In this document: piece by piece, positions 17,320 through 26,536 of the stretch
Position numbering within the stretch: the stretch's first letter is position 1
How the letters are laid out: every line of letters starts with the position of its first letter
Assembly (NCBI GenBank): GCA_027365485.1
Contig: DAHXNH010000177.1
Span: 1-37,473 of the forward strand
DNA from: Clostridiales bacterium
GTDB lineage: Bacteria; Bacillota; Sulfobacillia; Sulfobacillales; Sulfobacillaceae
Direction: 5' to 3'
DNA: 37,473 bases
Translations under genes and position numbers: made by a program
Notes under the pieces: generated by a model
Told to the model about the DNA's origin: nothing
What the model saw: the letters and a program-made list of their open reading frames with translations, nothing else
Databases searched by the model: none

Positions 17320-18147
17320 ATGTGGATAGGGTTGGTGACGCTTTTAGTTTTGGCCGCAGTCTACGGGATTTTGGAGTCTCGTTGGATTAGACCGGTGACC
17401 TATCAGGTGGCGATTGCCAACTTGCCACAGGAATTTAATGGGTTGAGCATTCTCCACTTGTCCGATTTGCACGGACGGGTGGAGATTTTTTCTCATCGGA
17501 CGTTTCGTCAGTGGGCCGATGAGGCGGATATGATTGCGGTGACCGGGGATTTGTACCAACCGGGATTGGGGCGAACACGCCTGGCCGCCGAGCTCGATCG
17601 CCTGCGCCAGGATCATACCGCGTTTTTGGTCAGCGGCAACCATGATTATCATCACGGGCATTTGTTTATGGATCCGTTGCCGACGGACCGCTGGCTCATT
17701 GACAACCAGGGGATAGCGCTGATACGCGGTGAAGCGCGCTTATGGATTGCCGGGCTGCCCGACTTAGTCCTAGGTGCACCGGATTGGACGAAGATGCTGT
17801 CCCAAATTGGCGAGGGCCCCGCCATTTTACTGAGCCACCGCCCCGATGCTGCGATTAGGCCCGAAGCTAAACGCTTTCAACTGGTGTTGTCAGGGCACAC
17901 CCATGGGGGACAAATTGTCTTTCCGTTGGTTGGTGCACTGCTGAAGCATAACCATGTTGGCGGCGGCTACGTCGCCGGCCGCCACCAAGTCGAGCAGGGG
18001 CCGTTGTTAATTACGTCGAGGGGGCTCGGTACTTCGGAATTGCCGATGCGCTTTTTATGTCGACCGGAGTTGGTGAGAGTCGTACTGAGATCCGCGGACG
18101 CTAAGCCCGAAGCCGTTCCCGTGGACCTCGGGCAGCGAGAGGTTTAG
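17320..18147 (+). CDS. Membrane-anchored metallophosphoesterase (YkuE-like)
   Basis: A 275-residue calcineurin-like metallophosphoesterase with an N-terminal membrane segment (2-18). All family blocks are visible: HLSDLHG (D49, H51), TGDLYQ (D77), SGNHDY (N107, H108), LLSHRPD and LSGHTHGGQ. The end GLGTSELPMRFLCRPEL is typical of the YkuE/YaeI branch, whose likely substrates are UDP-sugars or lipid pyrophosphates. The true substrate is unknown. It starts 6 nt after ndk and probably belongs to the same transcript. Confidence 0.87.
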   Translation: MWIGLVTLLVLAAVYGILESRWIRPVTYQVAIANLPQEFNGLSILHLSDLHGRVEIFSHRTFRQWADEADMIAVTGDLYQPGLGRTRLAAELDRLRQDHTAFLVSGNHDYHHGHLFMDPLPTDRWLIDNQGIALIRGEARLWIAGLPDLVLGAPDWTKMLSQIGEGPAILLSHRPDAAIRPEAKRFQLVLSGHTHGGQIVFPLVGALLKHNHVGGGYVAGRHQVEQGPLLITSRGLGTSELPMRFLCRPELVRVVLRSADAKPEAVPVDLGQREV

Positions 18148-18371
18148 CGCCGGTTCCGCGCGAATTCGAAAGTTATCAGGGCAACCGAGGGAGGAGGCCC
18201 GCCTGCGGCACCAAGGATGGTTAGATCACGTGAGTTTCGTGTCGGCGGCATCGAGACCATGCTGGGTATCGGGGTTGGCCCGGGTTCTTTGGCCAGCTGG
18301 GCTGCAACTCAGAACCGTCGGGGATGCTTCCCTTCACGTTCAATCCTCTCATCGAGAAAAGGGGCAATAAG
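18148..18371. other. Leader region before the nucleoside phosphorylase
   Basis: 224 nt without a gene. It contains several short complementary segments, for example GGTTCT (18283-18288) with AGAACC (18312-18317) around a GC-rich loop. No known riboswitch class could be matched. SAM- or SAH-type motifs were searched by eye because of the downstream genes and not found. Confidence 0.35.
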
Positions 18372-19139
18372 ATGACGATAGCAGTGATTGGCGGCAGTGG
18401 AATTTATCATCCGGTATGGTTGTCTCAGGTGACGACCGAGACCGTGACGACGCCTTTCGGCGCCGTGTCGGTGAATCGAGGCTGGCTTTCGGACGAGCAT
18501 TCGACCAGTCTTTTTATTAATCGCCATGGAGTGGACCACCACATTCCTCCCCACCGTGTAAACTACCGAGCAAATATTTGGGCATTAAAAGAGCTGGGAG
18601 CCGATATGATTGTGGCTACCGCCGCGGTGGGTTCGATGAACCAGGCCATGGCACCCGGCACCCTCGTGCTTCCTGACCAGTTCATAGATTTCACCAAAAA
18701 TCGGGAGTCCACGTACTTCGATGGCGGAGGGGGACTGGGTCAAGGCGTGGTCCATACCGATATGACCCATCCGTTTTCTTCTGCATTGCGCAGGGCCCTG
18801 GTTGCCGCGGCCGAGCGTATCGATATTGCGCGGCCGATTGAAGGAGGCACTTACGTTTGTACGGAAGGCCCGAGGTTTGAGACTCCGGCAGAGATTCGGG
18901 CCTATCGCCTGCTTGGGGGCGACTTAGTCGGGATGACGGCGGTGCCCGAAGTGGTCTTAGCCGGAGAACTGGCAATGGGGTATCAAACCTTGGCCTTGGT
19001 CACGAATTGGGCGGCTGGGCTGACGGATGCTGACTTAAGCCACCAAGAGGTATTAGACTTGATGGCAGCGAATAGTCAACGTACCACGCGATTGCTGGCG
19101 GCGATGTTGCATGCCGGGCGAAGAGAACGTAGCGATTAG
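18372..19139 (+). CDS. mtnP: MTA/MTI phosphorylase family enzyme
   Basis: A 255-residue PNP/MTAP family phosphorylase. It splits the purine from 5'-methylthionucleosides and yields methylthioribose-1-phosphate. Visible motifs are GGSGIY (7-12), RHGVDHHIPPHRVNYRAN (51-68), TEGPRFETPAEIR (164-176) and GMTAVPE (187-193). The base-recognition position has N212 (VTNWAAG), whereas human MTA phosphorylase has D220-D222. Asn here is the mark of 6-oxopurine enzymes such as PNP and bacterial MTI phosphorylase. With the deaminase two genes downstream, methylthioinosine is the better-supported substrate. ATG 18372 is chosen as it starts MTIAVIGGSG after AAAAGGGG. SAHase follows 62 nt downstream. Confidence 0.88.
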   Translation: MTIAVIGGSGIYHPVWLSQVTTETVTTPFGAVSVNRGWLSDEHSTSLFINRHGVDHHIPPHRVNYRANIWALKELGADMIVATAAVGSMNQAMAPGTLVLPDQFIDFTKNRESTYFDGGGGLGQGVVHTDMTHPFSSALRRALVAAAERIDIARPIEGGTYVCTEGPRFETPAEIRAYRLLGGDLVGMTAVPEVVLAGELAMGYQTLALVTNWAAGLTDADLSHQEVLDLMAANSQRTTRLLAAMLHAGRRERSD

Positions 19140-19201
19140 CGAAGGCCACCCGAGATTTTCGGGTTTGAATGGAGAAAATGCAGAGGAAGGCGGGTTCAAA
19201 A

Positions 19202-20437
19202 ATGTCAACAGTACGGAATCAGGCTCTAGCCAGTTCGGGTCGAGCGAAATTGGATTGGGTGCGTCCACGGATGCCAGTCCTCGAAGCGATTCGACAGCGT
19301 TATTTGCAAGACAGGCCGTTGGCGGGGCAGCGTGTGGCTATTTCTTTGCATTTGGAAGCCAAGACCGCGATTTTGGCGGAGTTGCTCCACCAGGGGGGCG
19401 CCACCGTCAGCGTGACCAGTTCGAATCCCTTGACCGCGCAAGACGACGTGGCGGCGGCGCTTGCGGAAACCGGAGTCGAGGTGCATGCGTACGCTGAGGC
19501 AACACCAGAAGAATTTGAATGGTTGCATCAGCAGGTTTTGGACATCGAGCCCACGTTGATCGTCGATGACGGCGGCGAGTTGACTCAACGCCTCCACGGC
19601 AATCGTCAGAGCCTGGCGGACCAGGTGCTGGGAGGGGCAGAAGAGACGACGACGGGGATTACTCGACTCAAAGCCCTGGCGGCTTCCGGGAACCTTCGCT
19701 ATCCGATGATCGCTGTCAATGACGCGGATATGAAGCATTTATTTGACAATCGCTACGGCACCGGGCAATCCACCTGGGATGCGATTATGCGCAGCACCAA
19801 TGTGGTCATTGCGGGCAAGAGCGTAGTCGTGGCGGGCTATGGATGGTGTGGCAAGGGAGTCGCCGAAAGGGCTCGAGGCCTGGGTGCCCGGGTGATTGTG
19901 ACTGAGGTCAACCCGGTGCGGGCGAATGAGGCGTGGATGGATGGCTATCAGGTCATGCCAATGGACCGGGCGGCGGAATTGGGAGAAATTTTTGTGACCG
20001 TGACGGGCAATCGAGATGTGATTGGAGCCCGGCATTTTAGCCGAATGAAAGATGGCGCCATCTTGGCCAATGCGGGTCACTTCGACGTAGAAATTGATGT
20101 CAAAGCCTTAAAAGAGGGTGCCGTGGGGCAGGTTCCGGGCCGAAGCGCGGCGGTCGTAGGCTACCTTTGGCCCAACGGTCCTCGGCTCTGGCTGTTAGCG
20201 GAAGGCAGGCTGGTCAATCTGGCTGCGGGGGATGGCCATCCGGTGGAAATCATGGATTTAACGTTTGGACTGCAGGCGTTGGCTTTGGAGCAGCTCCTTC
20301 AACAGCGAATGAGTCCAGGGGTATATCCGGTTCCCGCTGAGGTGGATCGTTGGGTGGCGGATATCCGACTGCAAGCATTGGGGATTGGAATCGACCAACT
20401 GTCGGCCGATCAAGTGCGCTACTTGGCGAGCTTCTGA
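19202..20437 (+). CDS. ahcY: S-adenosylhomocysteine hydrolase, short type
   Basis: A 411-residue NAD-dependent enzyme that splits S-adenosylhomocysteine (or a deaminated analogue) into homocysteine and the nucleoside. Landmarks are SLHLEAKTA (48-56), GGAEETTTG (144-152), NDADMKHLFDNRYGTGQS (173-190) with the catalytic K178/D182, and the NAD loop VAGYGWCGKG (210-219). The C-terminus (VRYLASF) lacks the KPDHYRY-type NAD-clasp tail of the ~430-470-residue enzymes. The length matches the short archaeal/Thermotoga type. ATG 19202 follows AGAGGAAGG at 11 nt; an upstream ATG (19169) is less well placed. It is encoded between the phosphorylase and the deaminase. Confidence 0.95.
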   Translation: MSTVRNQALASSGRAKLDWVRPRMPVLEAIRQRYLQDRPLAGQRVAISLHLEAKTAILAELLHQGGATVSVTSSNPLTAQDDVAAALAETGVEVHAYAEATPEEFEWLHQQVLDIEPTLIVDDGGELTQRLHGNRQSLADQVLGGAEETTTGITRLKALAASGNLRYPMIAVNDADMKHLFDNRYGTGQSTWDAIMRSTNVVIAGKSVVVAGYGWCGKGVAERARGLGARVIVTEVNPVRANEAWMDGYQVMPMDRAAELGEIFVTVTGNRDVIGARHFSRMKDGAILANAGHFDVEIDVKALKEGAVGQVPGRSAAVVGYLWPNGPRLWLLAEGRLVNLAAGDGHPVEIMDLTFGLQALALEQLLQQRMSPGVYPVPAEVDRWVADIRLQALGIGIDQLSADQVRYLASF

Positions 20438-20501
20438 TTCTAAAGCCCCGGTGGCAAGACAGAACGACGGAACCCAGGGAACAACCGAAAGGAGGGACTT
20501 T

Positions 20502-21776
20502 GTGCGCTATCGTATGGAAGGGGCATCCATTCTGACCCTCAACGCTCAAGGAGACCAGTTTGAGAACGGTCAACTGACCTGGGAAGATGGAACGATCGTT
20601 TCCGTAGGGCCCATCGATTCGGATTTACAGCCCGTCGATCAAGTGATTCATGTGTCGCACGGGTATATTTTGCCAGGATTGCTCAATGGACACAATCACG
20701 CGGCGATGGCCTTGTTTCGGGGGTTGGCGGACGACAGTCCGCTAAACGAATGGTTGACTCAGTACATTTTTCCGATGGAGGCCAAATTAAGTCCCGAGGA
20801 TATTTATATAGGCACGTTGTTAGCGTGCAGCGAAATGATTCATTCCGGGACCGTGGGGTTTGTCGATATGTACTTTGCCGTGGAGCAGGTGGCGAAGGCA
20901 GTGGTGCAGTCTGGATTGCGTGGATGGATAGCTCGCGGCATTACCGGAGACCGGTCAAGCGGTAATGGGGCGTTAGAGGATGGTCTTGGGTTCGCTGAAC
21001 GCTGGGGGGGACACCGCCTGATCACTCCGATGCTCGGGCCCCATGCTCCCTACACGCTGAGTCCAGAGATGGCTCGAACGATTGGCGAAGCGGCCCAGGC
21101 GAATCATCTGGGGATTCACATTCACTTGGCGGAAAGTCTAAAGGAGGTCGATGATTTAAAGGCTCTGGGACTGTCCCCAGTGTCCTGGGCAAAATCGTCG
21201 GGCTTGTTGGAGACTTGGGCTGTCATTGCCCATGGCGTACATTTGAGCGATGAGGATATCGCGGTGCTGCAGCACATCCCCGGCGGGATTATCGCCTGCC
21301 CTATTTCCAATGCCAAGTTAGGCAACGGCATCATGCCCTACCCGTTGCTCAGGAAGGCTGGTGTGGCCGTCGGGTTGGGAACGGATGGAGCAGCCTCTAC
21401 CAATACCCTCGATATGTTTTTAGAGATGAAAGCCATGGCCTGGTTCCAGAAACTGCGGGAAGGGCGGCCCGATCAGTTTCGCGCACTCGATTCCTTGCTC
21501 ATGGCCACCCAAGGCACGGCCAAGGTGTTGGCGCATGCCGGTGGGGTGTTGGCGGTCGGCTGCCCGGCCGATTTCATCATGGTGGAGGCGCGATCGGCGC
21601 ATATGACCCCTGAACAGGATGCGATAGCCAACTTGGTATACGCGGCCTCCGGCCATGACGTGCGTTATACCGTGGTCGACGGTCAAATCCTGATGGCCGA
21701 GGGCATGATTTCGGTTTTTGATGAGCGTGAAGTGATGGCCGAGGCAACGCTGAGAGCGCAGCATCTCATAGGCTAA
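20502..21776 (+). CDS. mtaD: 5'-Methylthioadenosine / S-adenosylhomocysteine deaminase
   Basis: A 424-residue amidohydrolase that converts MTA, SAH or adenosine to the inosine form, releasing ammonia. The metal-binding motifs are NGHNHAAMALFRG (H64, H66), HIHLAES (H208, E211), AHGVH (H244) and GLGTDGAAS (D295), the order of the TM0936-type deaminase. GTG 20502 is chosen because AAAGGAGGG stands 5 nt before it; the frame opens at 20385 inside ahcY. The position beside ahcY and the phosphorylase supports MTA/SAH rather than chlorinated triazines or guanine as substrate. Confidence 0.9.
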   Translation: MRYRMEGASILTLNAQGDQFENGQLTWEDGTIVSVGPIDSDLQPVDQVIHVSHGYILPGLLNGHNHAAMALFRGLADDSPLNEWLTQYIFPMEAKLSPEDIYIGTLLACSEMIHSGTVGFVDMYFAVEQVAKAVVQSGLRGWIARGITGDRSSGNGALEDGLGFAERWGGHRLITPMLGPHAPYTLSPEMARTIGEAAQANHLGIHIHLAESLKEVDDLKALGLSPVSWAKSSGLLETWAVIAHGVHLSDEDIAVLQHIPGGIIACPISNAKLGNGIMPYPLLRKAGVAVGLGTDGAASTNTLDMFLEMKAMAWFQKLREGRPDQFRALDSLLMATQGTAKVLAHAGGVLAVGCPADFIMVEARSAHMTPEQDAIANLVYAASGHDVRYTVVDGQILMAEGMISVFDEREVMAEATLRAQHLIG

Positions 21777-21796
21777 TCGAATCCGAGGAGGCAATC

Positions 21797-22249
21797 ATGC
21801 CAAAAGTTCCACCATTTGATGTCCGCACCAGCCAGTGTATTATCTGCGGCGATGTCAATCCGATCGGAATGCGCGTCAGCTTTATCGCCAACCAACAGGG
21901 GGTTCAGGCATCGCTGAGCGTATCCGAAGAGTGGCAAGGCTATGAAGCCATTGTCCACGGCGGCATCGTCGCCGGGATGTTAGACGATGCCATGTGGCAC
22001 GCTATTTATCAACGCACTCAACGTTGGACAGTGACTGCCGAAATACGCATCCGATACAAACGTCCGGTAGAGATTGAACAGCCGATCTGGGTTTTTGGCT
22101 GGGTGGACCGGGTGGATCAGCGGTTAATCCGAGCTCAGGCAGAAATCCGTCAGGCCAATGCCGAGGGTCAGATTCTGGCCGCTGGCGAAGGCCGATTCAT
22201 GCCCGCTCCGGAGGGCATTCTTAGAGAAACCCGCCATGATGTCGGATGA
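21797..22249 (+). CDS. PaaI-type hotdog thioesterase
   Basis: A 150-residue hotdog-fold acyl-CoA thioesterase family protein. The N-terminal CIICGDVNPIGM is followed by the core YEAIVHGGIVAGMLDDAM (HGG loop and helix), as in PaaI/4HBT proteins. The substrate is not predictable. It starts 20 nt after mtaD with a good site (CGAGGAGGCAATC), so it is probably the last gene of that operon. Its 3' end overlaps the convergent 22221 gene by 29 bp. Confidence 0.85.
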   Translation: MPKVPPFDVRTSQCIICGDVNPIGMRVSFIANQQGVQASLSVSEEWQGYEAIVHGGIVAGMLDDAMWHAIYQRTQRWTVTAEIRIRYKRPVEIEQPIWVFGWVDRVDQRLIRAQAEIRQANAEGQILAAGEGRFMPAPEGILRETRHDVG

Positions 22250-22556
22250 TCGTCCTGACCTCTTCAACTGCATCGGTTTCGACCACGGCGGTTAACAGCC
22301 ACGCCTCGCTGTCCATGAGGTCTGCCGACTCGTTCTCCAAGGTCGTCTGCGTCCACTTGTCATCGACAATATCGGGTTGATAGGCATAGCGTCCCCATTC
22401 GGCGATGGAAGAGGGGGGTTCGAGCGTGCTCATCTGAGGGGACCGCACCCGGTCAATTTGGATCACATCAAACCCCTCATCGCGAAGCGCCTCTGCGCAA
22501 GCCTCGGCGCGCTCGGGCAGTGTGAATTGTGCTGATAGGTTCACTTCGTCAGACAT
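22221..22556 (-). CDS. Hypothetical small acidic protein
   Basis: A 111-residue acidic protein from the ATG at 22556, which has GGAGGG 7 nt upstream (an alternative ATG is at 22559). The pattern FTLPERAEACAEALRDEGFDVIQIDRV near the start and TAVVETDAVEEVRTIIRHHGG at the end is a beta-alpha-beta plus C-terminal helix layout. It resembles general-stress-17M-like or ferredoxin-like small domains. I do not recognise a specific family. It is convergent with, and overlaps, the thioesterase gene. Confidence 0.65.
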   Translation of the reverse strand: MSDEVNLSAQFTLPERAEACAEALRDEGFDVIQIDRVRSPQMSTLEPPSSIAEWGRYAYQPDIVDDKWTQTTLENESADLMDSEAWLLTAVVETDAVEEVRTIIRHHGGFL

Positions 22557-22682
22557 CATCCATCCCTCCACTCCCAGGATGTACGGACTCTGAGATTTTC
22601 ATACCCGGACGATGGGGTGGTTAAACCTGGAAGGCAAGACATGATAAGATGGTACCACTGGAATTTTGGGCAGGAGTGATGG

Positions 22683-25403
22683 GTGGTGTTGGCGCCGTGG
22701 GTGGTGGTCGACGTAGAGACGACCGGAATGGATGCGTTTCGTGATGCGGTAATTCAAGTCGCCGCCGCCCGCAGCGAAGAGGACGGAAGTCTGTCCGTAG
22801 CCAACTGGTTTGTGGACCCCGGGCGTCCCATTCCGGCGGCGATCGGGAGACTGACCGGCTTTGTGGACGTCGACTTCTCGCAATATCCGCGTTTGCATCA
22901 AATTCACGCTGACATCAAAAGTTTTTTGGCTGACCGCTGGGTGGTTGGTCATAACATTACATTTGATCAGGAATTTTTGGAACGAGCGGGCATTTCATGG
23001 TCTCAGGGGGTGGATACCCTCGAATGGGCACGGATTGCATTTCCGGGCGAGCGCAGTTACCGTCTCTCCGATTTAATGGCCGAAAGGGGCTTTCGGTTTC
23101 ATGATGCGCGCGACGATGTCCAGGCCACCGTCGCCTTGATGCAACGCATTCAGCGGCGGTTATCTCGTCTGCCGTCCTCGGTCAAACGGGATTTAGCCAG
23201 GATTTTGGGCTCGGAGTGGGATTGGTGGCAAGCGGGAGAACATGACGCTCATGTGCCGGAAGCGCCGTTATATCGCCCTCAAGCCGAACCTCAACCCTCT
23301 GATCGGCGCTTAGCCCGTTTCGAAGCGGTTCCTTCGCCCGAGCAGTATCTGTCGCCTGAAGGGGCCATTGCTCAAAGTGTGCCCAATTTTGAAGTCAGGC
23401 CGGCTCAGACGCAGATGGCGGCGGCAGTCTTGGCCAATTGGCGGGCTCATGGAATTTTAATGGTCGAGGCGGGAACCGGAACCGGCAAGAGCTTGGCGTA
23501 TTTGGTGCCGGCCACGTTGGAAAGCGCGAGGGCGGGAGAACGGGTGGTGGTGGCCACCAATACCTTGGCCCTGCAAGAGCAACTGTGGCATAAGGATTGG
23601 CCAACTGCAGGCGCGGGGCTTCCCGTTCAGGCGACGATGCTCAAGGGCAAGGGGCGATATCTATGCCTGTTAAAGTTGGACGAAGTGGTCAACACCGCCA
23701 GTCCTATGGTCGATGAACGAGCTTGGCGATTAGCGATAGCCGAGGCGCTCGTCTACCAAGCGACCACCGAACGCGGGGATGTCGAAGAGTGGAATCCTCG
23801 AGGGGATGAGGCTCGTCGCCTAAAAGACGCCATTATCACCGACCGGAATGCCTGTCGCGGCCCACAGTGCGTTTTTGCTGGCCCCTGTTTTATGCGCCAA
23901 GCGAAACGCAGTGCGGAAAGTTCTCATGTACTGATCGTCAACCATGCGCTGTTAGCCGCTCATTTGGCTCAAGGCGGTGTGCTCCCGGAATTTCAGCATG
24001 TTATTATCGACGAGGCCCATCGCTTTGCGGAAGTGGTGGAGCGCAGCTTTGGGTTCGACTTGACCCTGCGCGAATGGGCTCGCGAAGGCAAAGAGATGGA
24101 TCGGACGTTAATCCCCGTACTCATGGATCAGGCGCGCGCTGGGCATCCTGAATTGGTGGCGGCTTTGGACCGATTACGGATCGAACTCAATCAAACCTTC
24201 ACTGTCGCTTTGGAATTAAGCCGAGTGCTCGCGGAAGAACTCCACTTTGATGACTACCCCCAGCAATCGGTCCGGATTACCGAGGCCGTCTGGACGAAAT
24301 GGGATGCCAACGGCGTTCGTGCGCAACTGACTGCGCTGACTGATGAGGCGCACTTGGTGCTCGCGTTGGGTCGAGATATTCTAGCCGAAGTCGAGGCCAT
24401 TTGGGGAGATGCGTCCGAGGAAGAGGTATCCTGGCTTCGTTACCGCAAATGGCTGGAAGAGATGACAGAACTTGACTACGGGCTGAGCGCGTTTGGAATT
24501 CCCGATTCCGAGTGGGTGTCATGGTTCGAAGGACACTTGCGTAAAGACGAAGTCGCCATCCGACTGCGACGTGGTCCGGTCTCGGTGTCCGACATTATCG
24601 GTGACCGCCTATGGAGTAAGGTCAACAGTGCCGCCTTAACGTCGGCCACATTAAGTGTGGGTGGACGATTTGAGTATCTGGAGGAGATGCTGGGTGTACC
24701 TGCCGACAGAGCTCGTCACTTAGTGCTGCCCTCTCCCTTTGATCTCAAGCGCCAGGCGCGGCTGGTGGTGCCCTCGTCCTTGGCCCCGGTAGACAGCAGC
24801 GAACACTTGCAGCAGATGGCAGATTTTGTGGTCGAGGCCGCAGTGCGTCTAAATGGACGGACCTTAGTGCTGTTGAACTCGTATCGTACGCTGAAACAAT
24901 TGGACCAAAAGGTGCGAGAGCGACTGCAATCCCAAGGAATTGCCAGCTTGGCTCAGGGGATTGATGGCACCGGGCCGGGGTTGGTGGAACGATTTCGCGA
25001 TCATCCCGGCAGCATTCTGTTAGGCGTGGCCAGTCTCTGGGAGGGAGTCGATGTGGCCGGTGACGCACTCTCCCTAGTGATTATTGGCAGGCTGCCATTC
25101 GCCACTCCAGGGGATCCGATTGAAGAGGCGCGACTGGAGCGAATTCGCGCAGAGGGCGGTCTGCCTTTTTATCGAAGGACCTTGCCGCAAGCTGTTTTGA
25201 AGTTTCAGCAGGGATTTGGAAGACTGATTCGTCGGCGCAGCGACCGGGGGGCGGTTGCAGTCCTCGATTCGCGCATCTTGCCTGGTCAGACGCGCTACGG
25301 GCATCAATTCATTCGCGCAGTGCAACCGGTTCCGTTAGTTGTAGGGGACGTTCAATCCATCTTAGCTGAAATTGGAGCCGTGGTTGAAGTGAAAGAGATA
25401 TGA
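22683..25403 (+). CDS. dinG: DinG-type helicase with N-terminal 3'-5' exonuclease domain
   Basis: A 906-residue fusion of a DnaQ-like exonuclease (1-165) with an XPD/DinG superfamily 2 helicase. The exonuclease keeps VVVDVETTG (D10, E12), HNITFDQEF (D95) and DARDD (D144/D145). The helicase has Walker A EAGTGTGKS (262-270), DEAH (443-446) and four cysteines placed for an Fe-S cluster (C328, C391, C396, C402). It acts on structured or damaged DNA in repair. This domain order is standard for Firmicute DinG. GTG 22683 follows AGGAG. The last bases overlap a possible upstream start of surE, so the two are probably co-transcribed. Confidence 0.95.
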   Translation: MVLAPWVVVDVETTGMDAFRDAVIQVAAARSEEDGSLSVANWFVDPGRPIPAAIGRLTGFVDVDFSQYPRLHQIHADIKSFLADRWVVGHNITFDQEFLERAGISWSQGVDTLEWARIAFPGERSYRLSDLMAERGFRFHDARDDVQATVALMQRIQRRLSRLPSSVKRDLARILGSEWDWWQAGEHDAHVPEAPLYRPQAEPQPSDRRLARFEAVPSPEQYLSPEGAIAQSVPNFEVRPAQTQMAAAVLANWRAHGILMVEAGTGTGKSLAYLVPATLESARAGERVVVATNTLALQEQLWHKDWPTAGAGLPVQATMLKGKGRYLCLLKLDEVVNTASPMVDERAWRLAIAEALVYQATTERGDVEEWNPRGDEARRLKDAIITDRNACRGPQCVFAGPCFMRQAKRSAESSHVLIVNHALLAAHLAQGGVLPEFQHVIIDEAHRFAEVVERSFGFDLTLREWAREGKEMDRTLIPVLMDQARAGHPELVAALDRLRIELNQTFTVALELSRVLAEELHFDDYPQQSVRITEAVWTKWDANGVRAQLTALTDEAHLVLALGRDILAEVEAIWGDASEEEVSWLRYRKWLEEMTELDYGLSAFGIPDSEWVSWFEGHLRKDEVAIRLRRGPVSVSDIIGDRLWSKVNSAALTSATLSVGGRFEYLEEMLGVPADRARHLVLPSPFDLKRQARLVVPSSLAPVDSSEHLQQMADFVVEAAVRLNGRTLVLLNSYRTLKQLDQKVRERLQSQGIASLAQGIDGTGPGLVERFRDHPGSILLGVASLWEGVDVAGDALSLVIIGRLPFATPGDPIEEARLERIRAEGGLPFYRRTLPQAVLKFQQGFGRLIRRRSDRGAVAVLDSRILPGQTRYGHQFIRAVQPVPLVVGDVQSILAEIGAVVEVKEI

Positions 25404-25435
25404 TAATTTTAGAACAGATGGGGAGGCCGGAGGCC

Positions 25436-26224
25436 ATGCGCATCCTAGTAACGAACGATGATGGCATCGAGGCAAGCGGCTTAATTACGCTTGCCTCGAT
25501 GCTTGCCGAAGCGCACGAAGTGTACGTGGTGGCGCCTGACCGGGAACGCAGCGCAACCGGGCACGCGATTACCATGCACAAACCGATTTACCCCAAACCG
25601 GTCACCTGGTCGAGCCAGGTGGCGTCGGTGTGGAAGGTGAACGGCACTCCGGCTGATTGTGTGAAGCTTGGCGTCGAAGCGCTGCTGCCCGAGCCTCCAG
25701 AAATGATATGTTCTGGGATTAATCATGGGTCTAATTTGGGCCGCGATGTCTTTTATTCAGGCACGGTGTCGGCTGCCATGGAGGGCATGTTTTTAGGGGT
25801 GGCCTCATTTGCCTTGTCGGCTAAGAGCTATGACCTGGATTCATTGCAGTGGATTGCCCAATTTATGCGACAGTGGGTGGGCTCCGGTCTTTTTCACAAA
25901 CCCCTGGCGGGCGAGCTTTTCAATATCAATTTTCCCGATCTCGTTCAGCAAAAGCCGAGTCAACTGGTATGGGTCGGACTCGGACACCGAGAATACCGAG
26001 ATGAATTCCATCGCTACCAAAACCCGCGAGGTGAGACCTATTTTTGGCTGTCGGGCCAGCCTTGGGATCGACTGGACGGGGTCGCCAGCGACGTGTCAGA
26101 ACTCGAATCGGGCCATATCACGGCGACGCCGCTGAATATGGATGTGACCGCTAGAGACCGATTGAGCAAACTTCCGGGCGTGGATTTAACCACGACTTCG
26201 GTGGGGGCGGATAGCACCGGTTAA
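25436..26224 (+). CDS. surE: 5'/3'-nucleotidase SurE
   Basis: A 262-residue SurE phosphatase, a metal-dependent enzyme that removes phosphate from nucleoside monophosphates and is linked to stationary-phase survival. The N-terminal MRILVTNDDGIEASG gives the metal pair D8/D9. SATGHAITM, VNGTPADCV and SGINHGSNLGRDVFYSG are the other family blocks. ATG 25436 is selected because the family starts exactly here and GGAGGCC precedes it. The frame is open from 25400. Confidence 0.95.
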   Translation: MRILVTNDDGIEASGLITLASMLAEAHEVYVVAPDRERSATGHAITMHKPIYPKPVTWSSQVASVWKVNGTPADCVKLGVEALLPEPPEMICSGINHGSNLGRDVFYSGTVSAAMEGMFLGVASFALSAKSYDLDSLQWIAQFMRQWVGSGLFHKPLAGELFNINFPDLVQQKPSQLVWVGLGHREYRDEFHRYQNPRGETYFWLSGQPWDRLDGVASDVSELESGHITATPLNMDVTARDRLSKLPGVDLTTTSVGADSTG

Positions 26225-26258
26225 AGATGGCCAAGGCTACCTATCGGGGGGTGGCAAG

Positions 26259-26489
26259 ATGGTCAAAGCGAAAGTAGCCGCGGGGTTGGCTCGCCGGCGG
26301 ACGCTGAATCGTCTGAAATATGAAGTGGCCAAGGACTTGGGCCTGGATGATGACATCAGGGACCGCGGATTTGCTGAAATGACTACGTCTGAGGTTGGGC
26401 AAATCGGCGGGAATATGGTGAAACGTTTGGTGGCTCAGGGCGAAGATGCGATGGCGGCTAAGGAATTGCCGGAGTCTGACCCTTCCTAA
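26259..26489 (+). CDS. Alpha/beta-type small acid-soluble spore protein
   Basis: A 76-residue SASP that coats forespore DNA and is broken down by Gpr at germination. The Gpr site region LKYEVAKDLGL is visible at 18-28. The second helix block is IGGNMVKRLV, slightly shorter than the usual IGGxIGGxMVxxMI. GGGGGGTGG precedes the ATG. It follows surE by 34 nt and is closed by a strong terminator. A second SASP gene lies at 33309. Confidence 0.9.
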   Translation: MVKAKVAAGLARRRTLNRLKYEVAKDLGLDDDIRDRGFAEMTTSEVGQIGGNMVKRLVAQGEDAMAAKELPESDPS

Positions 26490-26501
26490 TCGCCGCGAAT
26501 C

Positions 26502-26536
26502 AATGAGCCCGAGGTGTCCGTCACCTCGGGCTCATT
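26502..26536 (+). terminator. Hairpin terminator after the SASP gene
   Basis: AATGAGCCCGAGGTG (26502-26516) pairs perfectly with CACCTCGGGCTCATT (26522-26536) around the loop TCCGT. No long T-run follows. Confidence 0.75.

Noticed and set aside
18148-18371. SAM- or SAH-type riboswitch before the phosphorylase
   Set aside because: A GGCAACC-like word is present, but the surrounding stems of SAM-I/SAM-IV and the SAH motif could not be built.
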